Counted from the first letter of the stretch, positions 36,811 through 47,162 are shown. The stretch: DNA of 64,000 nucleotides from Sheuella sp. (GCA_030650995.1 JAUSCY010000058.1:1-64000), one strand, 5' to 3'. The notes: a model not told the origin generated them from the letters alone. A program made the numbers and translations.

Positions 36811-38199
36811 GTGTCTGCTTCGCACCCCTTTCCCTATTCTGCGTTTAAAGCCTACGACATTCGCGGCATCGTTCCTACGGCTCTGAACCCCGAATTCGCT
36901 CAGGAGCTCGGGCGCGGCCTGGCAGCACGCGCGCATGTTGCAGGTGTGCAGACGCTAGTAGTGGGTCGCGACGGCCGCTTAAGCAGCCCAGAGCTCGCAC
37001 AGGCCTTGCAGCAGGGCATCCGTGACGGCGGCATCAACACCGTTGATGTCGGCCAGGTGCCGACACCCCTGGTTTACTTTGCAGCTCACACCCTTAAGAC
37101 GGGCTCGGGCGTAGCCATTACAGGCAGCCATAACCCACCTGAATACAACGGCTTCAAAATGATGATGGGTGGTGGCACCCTGCACGGTGAGTCGATCGCC
37201 AAACTGCGTGACGAAGTCGCCGCCACACCACCACGTGCAACAACACCCGGGACCGCGCAGTCAGTTGATATTCTTACGCCTTACCTGGCACGTGTACTGG
37301 CTGACATCAAACTCGCACGCCCGATGAAAATAGCCATCGATTGTGGCAATGGTGTCGCCGGCGCAGTCGCCCCGCAACTATTCCGTGGACTGGGATGTGA
37401 AATCACCGAACTGTTCTGCGAAGTAGACGGCACATTTCCCAATCACCACCCGGATCCGGCCGAACCCCATAATCTTGAAGACCTGATTCATTGCGTCAAA
37501 ACGACCGACTGCGAAATCGGACTCGCGTTTGACGGTGATGGTGACCGGCTCGGCGTGGTCACTAAAAGCGGCCAGATTATCTGGCCCGATCGTCAGTTAA
37601 TCCTTTATGCGCGCGACGTGCTTGAGCGCTGCCCGGGAGAGACCATCATTTATGACGTGAAATGCAGCCGCCATGTCGCCGTTGAAATCCGCAAAGCAGG
37701 TGGCAAGCCGCTGATGTGCCAGACGGGTCACTCGCTTGTTAAGGCCAAGCTTGCAGAAACCGGAGCTCCCCTTGCCGGTGAAATGAGCGGTCATGTTTTT
37801 TTCAAAGAACGATGGTTCGGTTTTGATGACGGGCTCTACACAGGCGCCCGTTTACTGGAAATCCTTTCTCGCAGCATCGACCCTTCTGCAGTGCTTGAGG
37901 CACTCCCGCAAGGTGTGTCGACCCCCGAGCTCAAACTCGAAATGAAAGAAGGTGAACCGCACGCGCTCATCGAACGCCTCCAAAGCCAGGGGGTATTCAA
38001 AGATGCGATCGAGATCATCAAAATAGATGGCCTACGTGCGGATTATGCAGACGGTTTTGGTCTGGCACGTGCATCCAACACAACGCCGGTTGTGGTGCTG
38101 CGCTTCGAAGGCGATACACCCGAAGCGCTCGCGCGCATCAAGCAAGCATTCCGCGAGCAACTGCTCGCGCTAGCTCCTCACGTCACCCTGCCTTTTTAA
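36811..38199 (+). CDS. Phosphomannomutase/phosphoglucomutase
   Basis: A 462-residue alpha-D-phosphohexomutase (AlgC/ManB type) interconverting hexose 6- and 1-phosphates. FKAYDIRGIVPTALN at the N-terminus, the phosphoserine loop VAITGSHNPPEYNGFK, the metal-binding DGDGDRLG and the sugar-binding GEMSGHVFFKERWFGFDDG are clear. The start is GTG at 36811 with GGAG (36800-36803) upstream. It is followed after 17 bp by pgi, so together they can feed mannose and glucose sugar nucleotides. Confidence 0.94.
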   Translation: MSASHPFPYSAFKAYDIRGIVPTALNPEFAQELGRGLAARAHVAGVQTLVVGRDGRLSSPELAQALQQGIRDGGINTVDVGQVPTPLVYFAAHTLKTGSGVAITGSHNPPEYNGFKMMMGGGTLHGESIAKLRDEVAATPPRATTPGTAQSVDILTPYLARVLADIKLARPMKIAIDCGNGVAGAVAPQLFRGLGCEITELFCEVDGTFPNHHPDPAEPHNLEDLIHCVKTTDCEIGLAFDGDGDRLGVVTKSGQIIWPDRQLILYARDVLERCPGETIIYDVKCSRHVAVEIRKAGGKPLMCQTGHSLVKAKLAETGAPLAGEMSGHVFFKERWFGFDDGLYTGARLLEILSRSIDPSAVLEALPQGVSTPELKLEMKEGEPHALIERLQSQGVFKDAIEIIKIDGLRADYADGFGLARASNTTPVVVLRFEGDTPEALARIKQAFREQLLALAPHVTLPF

Positions 38200-38216
38200 A
38201 TACACACCACAATCCC

Positions 38217-39782
38217 ATGAGCGCGTTGTCAAAAAGCCCTGCCTGGCAAGAGTTCTCCAAAGCAGCACTTGCCAGTCCTCTCTCCATGGACGAGCTGCGC
38301 ATCGTTCGTGCAGCCGATCTTGATGTAGATCTAAGCACGCAGCGTAACTCTGCGGCGCTGGCGAAGGCCTCTGAAGCGCTGCTGATACAGCAGGGTTTCG
38401 AGACCGCCCGCAAAGATTTATTCGAAGGTGGTCAATCCAACTGGACTGAAAACCGCTCCGCCTGGCACACCGCACTTCGCGCAGAACACCCGCCAGCCGC
38501 CGTTGCCGAGGTGATTCATGCCGAGCAAGCACGGCTTGCGAATTTCATCGAACAATCCAATGCTCAAAATCTGTATCGCAATGTGGTGCATCTGGGTATC
38601 GGTGGTAGTGACTGGGGCCCCCGACTCGCTGTCGAAGCACTAAAGGGCGGCGCGGGGCGCCGCACGATTCGTTTTGCTTCGAATGTCGATGCACATGCCA
38701 TTACGGGTGCACTGGAAGGACTGGACCCGCTCGACACACTGGTTATTGTTTCCTCCAAATCTTTCACCACGATTGAGTCACTGGCCAATGCGGCCTGTGC
38801 GATTGACTGGTTACGTGCGGGAGGCGTCGAAAATCCTCTGGACCGCTTTGTTGCAGTCACCGCGAATCGTCGTGCGGCGCAAGAATTTGGTATCAGTGAC
38901 GAACATATTTTTGAATTCTGGGATTGGGTCGGAGGCCGCTATTCAATCTGGTCCTCGATCGGTTTACCCATCGCCCTTGGCCTGGGTCAGGAGGCCCTGA
39001 ACGAGATGCTGGCGGGTGCCGCCGCCATGGACGAACACTTTTTAACCTCTCCTATCGAAAGCAATGCACCGGTCCAGATGGCGCTCAGTGGCGTCATCAA
39101 CTGCAGTGTGCTGGGTTATGCCTCCTTTGCGCTCTGCCCTTACGATGCGCGCTTGCGCAACCTGGTGCCATGGCTGCAGCAACTCGAGATGGAGTCGCTG
39201 GGCAAATCCACAATGCGCGACGGTGAGAAGCTCGACGTTCCGAGCAGTCCAGTTGTCTGGGGTATGCCAGGCACTGACAGTCAGCACACTTTTTTCCAGT
39301 GGCTGCATCAGGATGGCAAGGGCGCGCCGGTTGATTTTATTTTGTGCGCCAAACCTGACCATCGTCACACGCGCCACCATCGTCTGCTGGTCGCGAATTG
39401 TCTGGCGCAACGTGCCGCCCTGCTTGAAGGCAAATCATTCGATAAAGCACTCAACGAAGTTAAAAAAACAATTTCGGATCCTGAGCGCGCGGTTCTGCTC
39501 GCCAAGCATCGTGTCCACCCGGGCGGCAGACCCTCTACGCTGATTGTGCTGCCACGACTTGATGCCAGACAGCTTGGTTCACTGCTCGCACTCTACGAAC
39601 ACAAAGTATTTGTCGAAGCAGTGCTCTGGGGCATCAACCCCTTTGATCAGTGGGGTGTCGAATTCGGCAAGCGACTCGCAGGGGATATTGAGCGACGCCT
39701 GGATGCGCTGGGTAGCGACCCGGACGTCAGCCCCTACGATCCTTCGACCGCACACTGGGTGCGCAAACTAGCGAGCGGCTAA
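38217..39782 (+). CDS. pgi: Glucose-6-phosphate isomerase
   Basis: Pgi interconverts glucose 6-phosphate and fructose 6-phosphate. The 521-residue protein has VVHLGIGGSDWGPRLAVEAL, the SIS-domain VIVSSKSFTTIESLANA, the substrate-binding WDWVGGRYSIWSSIGLP, WGMPGTDSQHTFFQWLHQ (catalytic Glu/His region variant) and the C-terminal GINPFDQWGVEFGKRLA signature. It lies 17 bp after phosphomannomutase and converges on the epimerase gene. It is a little shorter than the E. coli enzyme (about 549), as is normal for this clade. Confidence 0.96.
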   Translation: MSALSKSPAWQEFSKAALASPLSMDELRIVRAADLDVDLSTQRNSAALAKASEALLIQQGFETARKDLFEGGQSNWTENRSAWHTALRAEHPPAAVAEVIHAEQARLANFIEQSNAQNLYRNVVHLGIGGSDWGPRLAVEALKGGAGRRTIRFASNVDAHAITGALEGLDPLDTLVIVSSKSFTTIESLANAACAIDWLRAGGVENPLDRFVAVTANRRAAQEFGISDEHIFEFWDWVGGRYSIWSSIGLPIALGLGQEALNEMLAGAAAMDEHFLTSPIESNAPVQMALSGVINCSVLGYASFALCPYDARLRNLVPWLQQLEMESLGKSTMRDGEKLDVPSSPVVWGMPGTDSQHTFFQWLHQDGKGAPVDFILCAKPDHRHTRHHRLLVANCLAQRAALLEGKSFDKALNEVKKTISDPERAVLLAKHRVHPGGRPSTLIVLPRLDARQLGSLLALYEHKVFVEAVLWGINPFDQWGVEFGKRLAGDIERRLDALGSDPDVSPYDPSTAHWVRKLASG

Positions 39783-39799
39783 CAGTCCAGCCGCGAACA

Positions 39800-40825
39800 C
39801 TACTTTAAAAATTTTACATACCAGGGCATCGCGACTTCCAGGCCTTGCAAAATAGTATGAGTAGGCGCATAGCCCAGCAAACGTTGCGCTTTACTGATAT
39901 CGGCCTGTGAATGGCGTACATCACCCGCTCTGAAGTCTTTGTAGACGGGTGATTTACCATACTGAATCTGATGTTTAGCAAGTGTCGAGGCCAATTGCCC
40001 GAACAAAGCATTCAGACTGGTACGGGCATTTACAGCGACGTTATAAACCTGATTGACGCCCTCGGAAGTCGCCGTGGCAGCAAGAATATTGGCTTGTACC
40101 GCATTCTCTACAAAACAAAAATCGCGACTGGTTTCACCATCGCCATTGATGAGCACATCATCACCACGGATCATCGCAGCGATCCATTTAGGAATCACTG
40201 CCGCATAGGCGCCATCGGGATCCTGACGCTTGCCGAACACGTTGAAATATCTCAAACCGATGCTATGCAAACCATAGGTTTTGGCGAATACATCGGCATA
40301 TAACTCATTGACATACTTGGTGACGGCATACGGCGATAAAGGCTTACCAATCTGGTCTTCTACTTTAGGTAAAGCAGGATGATCACCATAGGTTGAACTC
40401 GAGGCCGCATACACAAATGCTGAGACTTTTGCATCGCGCGCAGCCACCAGCATATTGAGAAAACCGGAGATATTGACGGCATTAGTGGTAACAGGATCTG
40501 CGATAGAGCGCGGCACAGAGCCAAGGGCTGCCTGGTGCAACACATAATCCACGTCCTGGACCGCACGCGCGCACATCTCAGCGTCGCGAATATCACCTTC
40601 AATGAAAGTGAATCTGGCCCACTGACGGGCATCTACACTGAACTGAACTTCATCCAGATTATGAGGATGACCTGTCGCGAAATTATCCAGACCCACAACG
40701 GTCTGATCCAGCCCGAGTAATGTTTCGATTAAATTCGAACCAATAAATCCTGCACAACCTGTCACCAGCCATTTGCGTGGTTTCAGGCGCAGCTCATTTT
40801 TAATATCTTCGTAGCGACTCATCAT
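39800..40825 (-). CDS. UDP-N-acetylglucosamine 4-epimerase (WbpP/TviC type)
   Basis: A 341-residue extended SDR. The N-terminal [37 protein letters not shown], with the leading helix before the GxxGFIG loop, is characteristic of WbpP/TviC epimerases; [18 protein letters not shown] and the catalytic YAVTK tetrad follow, then [22 protein letters not shown]. These enzymes act on UDP-GlcNAc/GalNAc or their uronic acids. It lies 23 bp downstream of the WbpO/TviB dehydrogenase gene, so the pair likely makes UDP-GalNAcA. Confidence 0.9.
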   Translation of the reverse strand: MMSRYEDIKNELRLKPRKWLVTGCAGFIGSNLIETLLGLDQTVVGLDNFATGHPHNLDEVQFSVDARQWARFTFIEGDIRDAEMCARAVQDVDYVLHQAALGSVPRSIADPVTTNAVNISGFLNMLVAARDAKVSAFVYAASSSTYGDHPALPKVEDQIGKPLSPYAVTKYVNELYADVFAKTYGLHSIGLRYFNVFGKRQDPDGAYAAVIPKWIAAMIRGDDVLINGDGETSRDFCFVENAVQANILAATATSEGVNQVYNVAVNARTSLNALFGQLASTLAKHQIQYGKSPVYKDFRAGDVRHSQADISKAQRLLGYAPTHTILQGLEVAMPWYVKFLK

Positions 40826-40848
40826 GCCGGATTCTCTTTTGTGATGGA

Positions 40849-42123
40849 TTAGAGTCGCAAATCAGTCTGATCAGCTGAAAAAACATATTTCAAGTCATAG
40901 ACGATATGGCCTGGTTTGCAGACCTCGCGGATTTTATCAATGCCCATCGCAATGAACTGCTCGTGCGCAACGGCCACTACGACTGCGTCATACGCACCAG
41001 GCTGTAGTTGCATAACCGGCGTGATGCCGTATTCATCTTGTGCCTCTTTGGTATCAACCCAGGGGTCATAGACGTCTACAACCACGTCATAATCCTCCAG
41101 CTCACGCACGATATCCACGACGCGTGTGTTGCGCAGATCTGGACAATTCTCCTTGAAGGTCAGCCCCATCACGAGAATTCTGGCGTTCTTGACTTGAATA
41201 CCCTTGCGCGTCATCGTCTTGACCAGCTGCGTAACCACGTAAGTGCCCATCGCATCATTGAGTCTGCGACCCGCCAGAATAATCTCGGGGTGGTAGCCGA
41301 TCGACTGGGCTTTGTGAGTCAGATAATAAGGATCGACACCGATGCAATGCCCACCTACCAGACCCGGTCTGAAGGGTAGGAAGTTCCACTTTGTACCTGC
41401 AGCCTCTAGTACGGCCTCGGTATCAATACCCATCTTGTTGAATATCAGCGCTAACTCATTGATCAGCGCGATATTGACATCGCGCTGCGTATTTTCGATC
41501 ACCTTCGCGGCTTCAGCCACGCGAATGGTGGGCGCACGATGCGTACCGGCAACAATGATCTGGCGATACACCTCATCGACCAGCAGGGCCACCTCAGGTG
41601 TTGAGCCTGACGTTACCTTTTTAATGGTGCTGACACGATGTGCTTTATCACCGGGATTGATTCTTTCAGGGCTGTAGCCCGCAAAAAAATCCTGATTAAA
41701 TTTCAGCCCTGACACACGCTCAAGCACAGGCACGCAATCTTCTTCGGTTGCACCGGGATAGACGGTTGACTCATACACAACGATGTCGCCGGCCTTAAGA
41801 ACCTTACCAATCGTTTCACTCGCCTTGATCAAGGGTGTCAGATCCGGATTTTTGTAACGATCAATCGGAGTTGGAACAGTAACAATATAGAAATTCGCTG
41901 CGGCAAGCTGGCTGAGCTCAGTTGTAAATGTTAAATGGCTGGCAGATGCCAACTCTGCAGCATCGACCTCGAGAGTATGGTCGTGTCCGTCTTTGAGCTC
42001 TTGAATTCGCGCATGATTGATATCGAAACCAATCACGGCCCTTTTTTTGCCAAATTCGGCCGCTAGTGGCAAACCGACATACCCGAGACCAACAACTGCG
42101 ATTCTGACATCATCTATTTGCAA
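40849..42123 (-). CDS. UDP-N-acetylhexosamine 6-dehydrogenase (WbpO/TviB type)
   Basis: A 424-residue nucleotide-sugar dehydrogenase oxidising C6 twice to the uronic acid with NAD. The Rossmann motif [57 protein letters not shown], the catalytic-Cys motif [19 protein letters not shown], and the C-terminal [21 protein letters not shown]-like block ([13 protein letters not shown]) are present. The DGHDHTLEV insert is characteristic of the TviB/WbpO group. No glycosyltransferase genes are near, so its glycan lies elsewhere in the genome. Confidence 0.92.
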   Translation of the reverse strand: MQIDDVRIAVVGLGYVGLPLAAEFGKKRAVIGFDINHARIQELKDGHDHTLEVDAAELASASHLTFTTELSQLAAANFYIVTVPTPIDRYKNPDLTPLIKASETIGKVLKAGDIVVYESTVYPGATEEDCVPVLERVSGLKFNQDFFAGYSPERINPGDKAHRVSTIKKVTSGSTPEVALLVDEVYRQIIVAGTHRAPTIRVAEAAKVIENTQRDVNIALINELALIFNKMGIDTEAVLEAAGTKWNFLPFRPGLVGGHCIGVDPYYLTHKAQSIGYHPEIILAGRRLNDAMGTYVVTQLVKTMTRKGIQVKNARILVMGLTFKENCPDLRNTRVVDIVRELEDYDVVVDVYDPWVDTKEAQDEYGITPVMQLQPGAYDAVVVAVAHEQFIAMGIDKIREVCKPGHIVYDLKYVFSADQTDLRL

Positions 42124-42215
42124 AGTACTCTCCGTCGGGCCAAACGCTGGCGCTTCATATAAGCCGTCAGTTTAAATGATCACCTGATTCTCGATGACAA
42201 CCCCAGAAAATTGTC

Positions 42216-42338
42216 AAAAAAAAGCCCAAGACTTTGCAGTCTTGGGCTAAATCCACCAAAAGAGGAGGGTGGAGGAGACAATCGTGGCAAGTTAAGGAGA
42301 ATGATCTCTTAGCGAAATGATTGGGGCTTAAATTTTAA
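42216..42338 (-). ncRNA. Candidate small RNA with C/U-rich loop and Rho-independent terminator
   Basis: On the minus strand a possible sigma-70 promoter (TTGATT at 42375-42370, CAAAAT at 42351-42346, 18-bp spacing) precedes a ~120-nt transcript. It contains a hairpin UCCACC-CUCCUCUUUU-GGUGGA (42273-42252), whose loop resembles an anti-Shine-Dalgarno sequence, and ends in a strong terminator: an 11-bp stem (AGCCCAAGACT, arms 42238-42248 and 42223-42233, 4-nt loop) and eight U. The coq7 transcript appears to end earlier, at its own hairpin (42483-42516), so this element needs an independent promoter. Function and family are unknown. The remainder of the spacer (42124-42594) is AT-rich without ORFs. 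Confidence 0.6.
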
Positions 42339-42482
42339 ACTCATTATTTTGAGCTCATTAAGCACTTTGAATCAAAACACTATTAACTTAACTTCCATAA
42401 ACGAATCATAGAATACTTTTTTGTGCGATGCAAGAACTTTCTTTAAATCACTTAATTAGCCTACTTTTGCTAGAGAGAAATT

Positions 42483-42516
42483 AAAAAAGTGTTGTTTTTG
42501 TGCAGTGCAACAACAC
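42483..42516 (-). terminator. Rho-independent terminator after coq7
   Basis: On the minus strand GTGTTGTT (42516-42509) pairs with AACAACAC (42496-42489) across a 12-nt loop and is followed by TTTTTT. It lies about 80 bp after the coq7 stop. Confidence 0.7.
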
Positions 42517-42594
42517 GATACACATTTAACAGGTCCCCACAGAAAGATGTTTTACCTGCAGATTCACTGAAAAACCATGCAGCTCCAACGTGTT

Positions 42595-43281
42595 TCAAAT
42601 CCGATAGGCCGTCTTGGTCATCACCCGCGACATCAGGGTCATTAATCCCTTAACGACAGAAGGCAACTCTTGCGCACCGTGGTTTTGAGCCGTCACACGG
42701 TGATTAATCTCATCCTTTTTCATCTGCTCAACGATGTCGCGCGATCGCTGGTCCTGTCGGGGCAACTGGTTCAGGTGATCCTCCAGATGCGCCTCGACCT
42801 GTCGCTCCGTTTCTGCCATAAAACCCAGGCTGCGCGCGACCCCTGCTCGTCCCGCCAGCAATCCCAGCGCGAAAGAACCCGCATACCACACGGGATTGAG
42901 CATACTCGGACGACTGTGGAGTTCTTTTAAACGCTGATTGCACCAAGCCAGGTGATCAACCTCTTCAGCGGCGGCCTCCTGTAAAAGAGCCACCGTATCG
43001 CGATCACTGCAAGCAGCGGCTTGCCCGCGATAAAGGGCCTGCGCACACACCTCCCCGACTTGATTGATACGCATCAAGCCCGCTGCATGGCGCTGCTCCT
43101 CAGGGGAAAGCAAATCAGGCTGTTCTGCCCTGAGCGTGCCAGCGGGATTGGCACGTCCCGCGCGGGAAGCCCCGGACAATACTTGCAAAGAAGCATCAAA
43201 CTCCTCGATCAACGGGTCAAGCCAGTGCTGACGCCGAACGAAACGGGGACGGTATTTCTGGGTCTCAGGCGCAAACGACAT
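42595..43281 (-). CDS. coq7: 3-demethoxyubiquinol 3-hydroxylase (Coq7)
   Basis: Coq7 is the diiron hydroxylase of a late step in ubiquinone synthesis, common in betaproteobacteria. The 228-residue protein has two ferritin-like Glu/His sets: MRINQVGEVCAQALY and EAAAEEVDHLAWCNQRL, then ETERQVEAHLEDHLNQLP and MKKDEINH. I choose the ATG at 43281 (MSFAPETQKYRPRFV) with CGGAG upstream instead of 43305. It is followed by a terminator at 42483-42516. Confidence 0.94.
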   Translation of the reverse strand: MSFAPETQKYRPRFVRRQHWLDPLIEEFDASLQVLSGASRAGRANPAGTLRAEQPDLLSPEEQRHAAGLMRINQVGEVCAQALYRGQAAACSDRDTVALLQEAAAEEVDHLAWCNQRLKELHSRPSMLNPVWYAGSFALGLLAGRAGVARSLGFMAETERQVEAHLEDHLNQLPRQDQRSRDIVEQMKKDEINHRVTAQNHGAQELPSVVKGLMTLMSRVMTKTAYRI

Positions 43282-43459
43282 CAAAACTCCGATTAATTTA
43301 CTCAAATTGTCACAGGCAACAGAACACAGCGGCTCAATATATTGACAGGCTTAGAGAGATATTGCCTGAAAGAACGGCACCCTTTGATTTTAGTCTGTGC
43401 TGCAAATTCAGGGTTTAATAGGGATTATCATTCTTGCTTTAAAGCTTGGGGGTTTCAGG

Positions 43460-43900
43460 ATGGAAGTCAAAATAGACTGGGGCGGTCCGGATGGCATGCT
43501 CTTCGTTGCGCAAACAGGTACAGGACATATCACGGCGATGGACGGCGCACCCGAAGGTGGCGGTCATAATCTGGCGCCTCGTCCGATGGAAATGGTACTG
43601 GTTGGCACCGGCGGCTGCACAGCATTTGATGTCGTATTAATTCTCAAGCGCGGTCGCCACGCAGTAACCGGATGCTCAGTCAAACTGATTGCCGAACGTG
43701 CGGAAGTTGATCCTAAAGTATTCACTAAGATTCATTTCGTCTTTACCGTAACGGGCAACAATCTACCCCGTGCAGCAGTCGAACGTGCAATCAGCTTGTC
43801 ACACGAAAAATATTGTTCCGCATCAGCAATGCTTGCACATACTGCAGACATTACCTGGTCGGCAGAAATTGTTGATCACTCAGCCGCAAAAACAGAATAG
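43460..43900 (+). CDS. OsmC family peroxiredoxin-like protein
   Basis: A 146-residue OsmC/Ohr-fold protein. The two redox cysteines are visible in GTGGCTAFDVV and HEKYCSASAML, the positions used for hydroperoxide reduction. The sequence RPMEMVLVGTGGC is typical of the YhfA/OsmC branch rather than classical Ohr. I use the ATG at 43460 (MEVKIDWGGPDG), since the upstream in-frame start at 43397 gives a non-family hydrophobic prefix. It is divergent from coq7 and is followed by thyA after 21 bp. Confidence 0.88.
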   Translation: MEVKIDWGGPDGMLFVAQTGTGHITAMDGAPEGGGHNLAPRPMEMVLVGTGGCTAFDVVLILKRGRHAVTGCSVKLIAERAEVDPKVFTKIHFVFTVTGNNLPRAAVERAISLSHEKYCSASAMLAHTADITWSAEIVDHSAAKTE

Positions 43901-43921
43901 TCATCCTCGAGATCATTGCAG

Positions 43922-44716
43922 ATGAACCAGTACGAAACCTTTATGCGCCACGTCTACACGAACGGCGTGAATAAAACCGACCGCACAGGCACGGGCACGC
44001 GCTCGGTCTTTGGCTATCAGATGCGTTTTGATTTGTCGAAAGGGTTCCCGATGGTTACGACAAAAAAACTGCACACGCGCAGTATTTTTGTCGAACTGCT
44101 GTGGTTTTTGCGTGGCGACTCCAACGTTAAGTGGCTGCAGGAAAATGGCTGCACAATCTGGGATGAGTGGGCAAGTCCGACCGGCGACTTAGGTCCTGTG
44201 TATGGCGTTCAATGGCGCTCCTGGCCAACACCGGATGGCGGTCATATTGATCAGATCAGTCAGGTTCTTGAGCAGATTCGCGCCACACCCGACTCCAGGC
44301 GCCTGATTGTGTCTGCCTGGAATGTCGCAGAAATTAAAAATATGGCTTTGCCACCTTGCCATGCATTTTTCCAGTTTTATATAGCCGATGGCAAACTGTC
44401 CTGTCAGCTTTACCAGCGCAGCGCCGACATATTTCTAGGCGTGCCGTTCAATATAGCAAGCTATGCCTTACTGACGCATATGGTCGCACAGCAATGTGGA
44501 TTAGAAGTGGGGGATTTTGTCTGGACCGGAGGAGACTGTCATATTTATAGCAATCACTTTGAACAAGTGGAGCTACAGCTATCGCGTCAGCCGCACCCCT
44601 ACCCCACACTTCTGATTCAGCGCAAACCAGACTCGCTGTTCGACTACAAGTATGAAGATTTTGTAATCGAAAACTACGCACACCACCCTCACATCAAAGC
44701 GCCCGTTGCGGTATAG
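43922..44716 (+). CDS. thyA: Thymidylate synthase
   Basis: ThyA methylates dUMP to dTMP with methylene-THF. The 264-residue enzyme has [50 protein letters not shown], the catalytic Cys in [38 protein letters not shown] and [14 protein letters not shown]. Length matches the E. coli enzyme. The ATG at 43922 gives the usual [12 protein letters not shown] start. It is paired with folA 24 bp downstream, which regenerates tetrahydrofolate from the dihydrofolate ThyA produces. Confidence 0.97.
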   Translation: MNQYETFMRHVYTNGVNKTDRTGTGTRSVFGYQMRFDLSKGFPMVTTKKLHTRSIFVELLWFLRGDSNVKWLQENGCTIWDEWASPTGDLGPVYGVQWRSWPTPDGGHIDQISQVLEQIRATPDSRRLIVSAWNVAEIKNMALPPCHAFFQFYIADGKLSCQLYQRSADIFLGVPFNIASYALLTHMVAQQCGLEVGDFVWTGGDCHIYSNHFEQVELQLSRQPHPYPTLLIQRKPDSLFDYKYEDFVIENYAHHPHIKAPVAV

Positions 44717-44740
44717 CTTTAATTTAAAAGGTCAGCTTTC

Positions 44741-45223
44741 ATGCGGCTCAAACTGATTGTTGCCTACGCAAAGAATCGCACGATTGGTCTGGACAATGCG
44801 CTACCCTGGAAATTACCGGGAGATCTGGCGCACTTCAAACGCACCACGCTTGGCTGCCCGATCATTATGGGACGCAAGACCTGGGACTCTCTGGGCCGCC
44901 CCCTGCCCGGTCGCAAAAACATTGTTGTCACACGCGACGCATCCAGAATGGTTATGGGTGCTGACGTTGTCACCAGCCTCGGCGCAGCACTTGAACTTGT
45001 GCGCGACGCAGATCAGGCCTTCGTGATTGGTGGTGCTCAAATTTACCGGGAGGCCCTGCCGCTCGCCGATAGCGTGATCGCGACAGAGGTGCAGGCAGAC
45101 ATAGAAGGGGATGCGTTTTTTGCCCCCCTGGACGACGCACAATGGATAGAAATATCAAGAGTGCCACAGCCGCCTGAAAATGGTCTGGCTTACGACTTAG
45201 TTGAATATCAGCGGCGCATCTGA
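44741..45223 (+). CDS. folA: Dihydrofolate reductase
   Basis: FolA reduces dihydrofolate with NADPH. The 160-residue protein has [26 protein letters not shown] (active-site acid in the LPGDLAHFK segment), [25 protein letters not shown] and [17 protein letters not shown]. Standard length, next to thyA. An ATG at 44741 agrees with the family N-terminus. Confidence 0.97.
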   Translation: MRLKLIVAYAKNRTIGLDNALPWKLPGDLAHFKRTTLGCPIIMGRKTWDSLGRPLPGRKNIVVTRDASRMVMGADVVTSLGAALELVRDADQAFVIGGAQIYREALPLADSVIATEVQADIEGDAFFAPLDDAQWIEISRVPQPPENGLAYDLVEYQRRI

Positions 45224-45263
45224 TCGATTGATCGGGCGGCCTGCATTAACGGAAAAATAGAAT

Positions 45264-47162
45264 ATGAATCGCAAACTGATTATGGCGGGTAGTGCTATCG
45301 CACTGGCCATCGCAACTTACGCGGGCGTAAGTTTTTATGCTGGTATACGCCTGCAGTCAGAAACGGATCGGGCCGTTGAGATGCTCAATACACACTTGTC
45401 CAGAAAGTGGTCTGATCAGGTTCAGATTAGCCTGGATAGTTATACGCGCGGCGTGTTCACCAGTGAAGCGACATACGTCCTGACATTTCCTTCTTCCAAA
45501 GATCCCAGTATCCGGCCCGAAATCATTTTTACGAACCAGATACAGCATGGTCCTTTTCCGATTAAAGAATTATTGAGCGGCCATGTTCAACCGCTCATGG
45601 CATCGATGCGCACAGTGATTGAACCCAACCCCTACACGCAAGCTCTTTTTGGAGCATCAGGGGGCCAATCATTTTTTGATGGGATCACCACGATAGACAT
45701 GCAAGGTGTTTCGACGCTCAAATGGAGCGCCCGGGCGCTCGATTACACCCAAGAAGCGACACGTTCTAAATTTGGCGGTGCCAATCTTCTCGCCACCGTC
45801 GGACCAGACTTTTCCTCTAGTCGTGGCACACTCAAAATTGAGTCACTCAACGTGAGCGATGGCAAATCAAGTATTGATCTGCAAGGCGCCACGATTCAGA
45901 CTGATACGCGTATCGGGTCATTTGATCTCAATATCGGGACAAGTGGTGTAGCCATCGATCGTCTGACCATAGCCCGACTCGAAAAACCCACCCTCTCTAT
46001 GGGGAAAATCAACAGTCAGCTCCAGCTTAATGAAAAAGCATCTCTGCTCAATGGGCAGGTCACCTACGAAATCGGATCACTAAAAATCAATCAGAAAGAC
46101 TGGGGGAATATTTCCCTCACTGCGCGGTATGACCAGCTTGATGGCACTGCACTTAAATCACTGACTGATCTGAACAATAGTTTGTTAACCCGATCCCTGA
46201 ATATTTCGCCCGAGGCCGATCTGGTGACCACGGCAGATCTGAAACAGTTCTGGTTAGGTATACAGTCCATACTCAAAGGCAATCCTGGATTTCGGATTGA
46301 ACCACTGTTATGGTCGACTCCCGAAGGTGAAATCCGTTTTAATCTGAAGACTGAGTTTGGTCCGGCTAGCACTCCTGCCAACGGCATGGGGCTTGCTAGT
46401 AACCCGATTACCGCGATGACTGCGGAGCTTGAAGTTTCAAAGCCAGTGATTACAGGGTTGATCTCACAATCCATCCTGAATTCAGGTGCTAGCGCCGCCC
46501 AGGCTAAGACGCGAACGGATAAGGAAATAAAAAGCCTGCTGGATCTCGTTGCGCAATTAAAACTTGGCAAAATGGAAGGTGACAAGTTTGTCAGTAAGCT
46601 CACCTTTGAAAAAGATGTATTCAAAGTGAACGGCCATGCAATCCCGTTAGAGGCCGTCAAGGCCCACATTATTGCTACCGTTCCTGCTGCCTGGCTGATC
46701 GAAGAAACATCCACCACGCAAGACCGGCCTGACGAAACCGCAGAGATCAAACACCTCGACCCCTCCGTGATGGCCACCATTCTGACTGCAGCAGACTTCA
46801 ACTTCGAAGAAACCCGGGACGAACAAGGTGACCCTCTGCTCAAAGTCAGTCCGGGTAATTCAGGCGCTGCAAAAATTGATATCAGCTTCATCGGTTGCGC
46901 AACGGACACCACTTGCGAAGATGTTTTGCTTCGGGCGACCTATTCCCCAGACAAGCCCGTCGCATTAAAAGTAGCCAACGACTGGAATATCCGGAATCGC
47001 TGGGCGCGGGCCTACGTCAATGATAAAAACGAAGCGGTCATCGAAATGGATATCAATGCGTATGGTGGCATTGGCCATGACGCGCTTGAAGCAATGGTCA
47101 ATACTTTCTTCAAAATCGTTGGTGATTTTTCGAAAGACTTAAAGACCGCAAATAAAAATTAA
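45264..47162 (+). CDS. YdgA family (DUF945) protein
   Basis: A 632-residue protein with an N-terminal signal-anchor (about residues 4-28, LIMAGSAIALAIATYAGVSFYAG), followed by the DUF945 pattern seen in E. coli YdgA (YAGIRLQSETDRAVEMLNTHLSRKW, then beta-rich repeats and IELDMDINAYGG-like C-terminus). It is probably exposed to the periplasm. Family function is unknown; YdgA-like proteins are linked to envelope or motility phenotypes in other species. It follows folA after 40 bp. Confidence 0.82.
   Translation: MNRKLIMAGSAIALAIATYAGVSFYAGIRLQSETDRAVEMLNTHLSRKWSDQVQISLDSYTRGVFTSEATYVLTFPSSKDPSIRPEIIFTNQIQHGPFPIKELLSGHVQPLMASMRTVIEPNPYTQALFGASGGQSFFDGITTIDMQGVSTLKWSARALDYTQEATRSKFGGANLLATVGPDFSSSRGTLKIESLNVSDGKSSIDLQGATIQTDTRIGSFDLNIGTSGVAIDRLTIARLEKPTLSMGKINSQLQLNEKASLLNGQVTYEIGSLKINQKDWGNISLTARYDQLDGTALKSLTDLNNSLLTRSLNISPEADLVTTADLKQFWLGIQSILKGNPGFRIEPLLWSTPEGEIRFNLKTEFGPASTPANGMGLASNPITAMTAELEVSKPVITGLISQSILNSGASAAQAKTRTDKEIKSLLDLVAQLKLGKMEGDKFVSKLTFEKDVFKVNGHAIPLEAVKAHIIATVPAAWLIEETSTTQDRPDETAEIKHLDPSVMATILTAADFNFEETRDEQGDPLLKVSPGNSGAAKIDISFIGCATDTTCEDVLLRATYSPDKPVALKVANDWNIRNRWARAYVNDKNEAVIEMDINAYGGIGHDALEAMVNTFFKIVGDFSKDLKTANKN

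Noticed and set aside
46091-46912. 273-codon minus-strand ORF inside the YdgA-like gene
   Set aside because: It is antisense to a gene with a signal-anchor and DUF945 pattern; Ser-rich shadow frame without own start signals.
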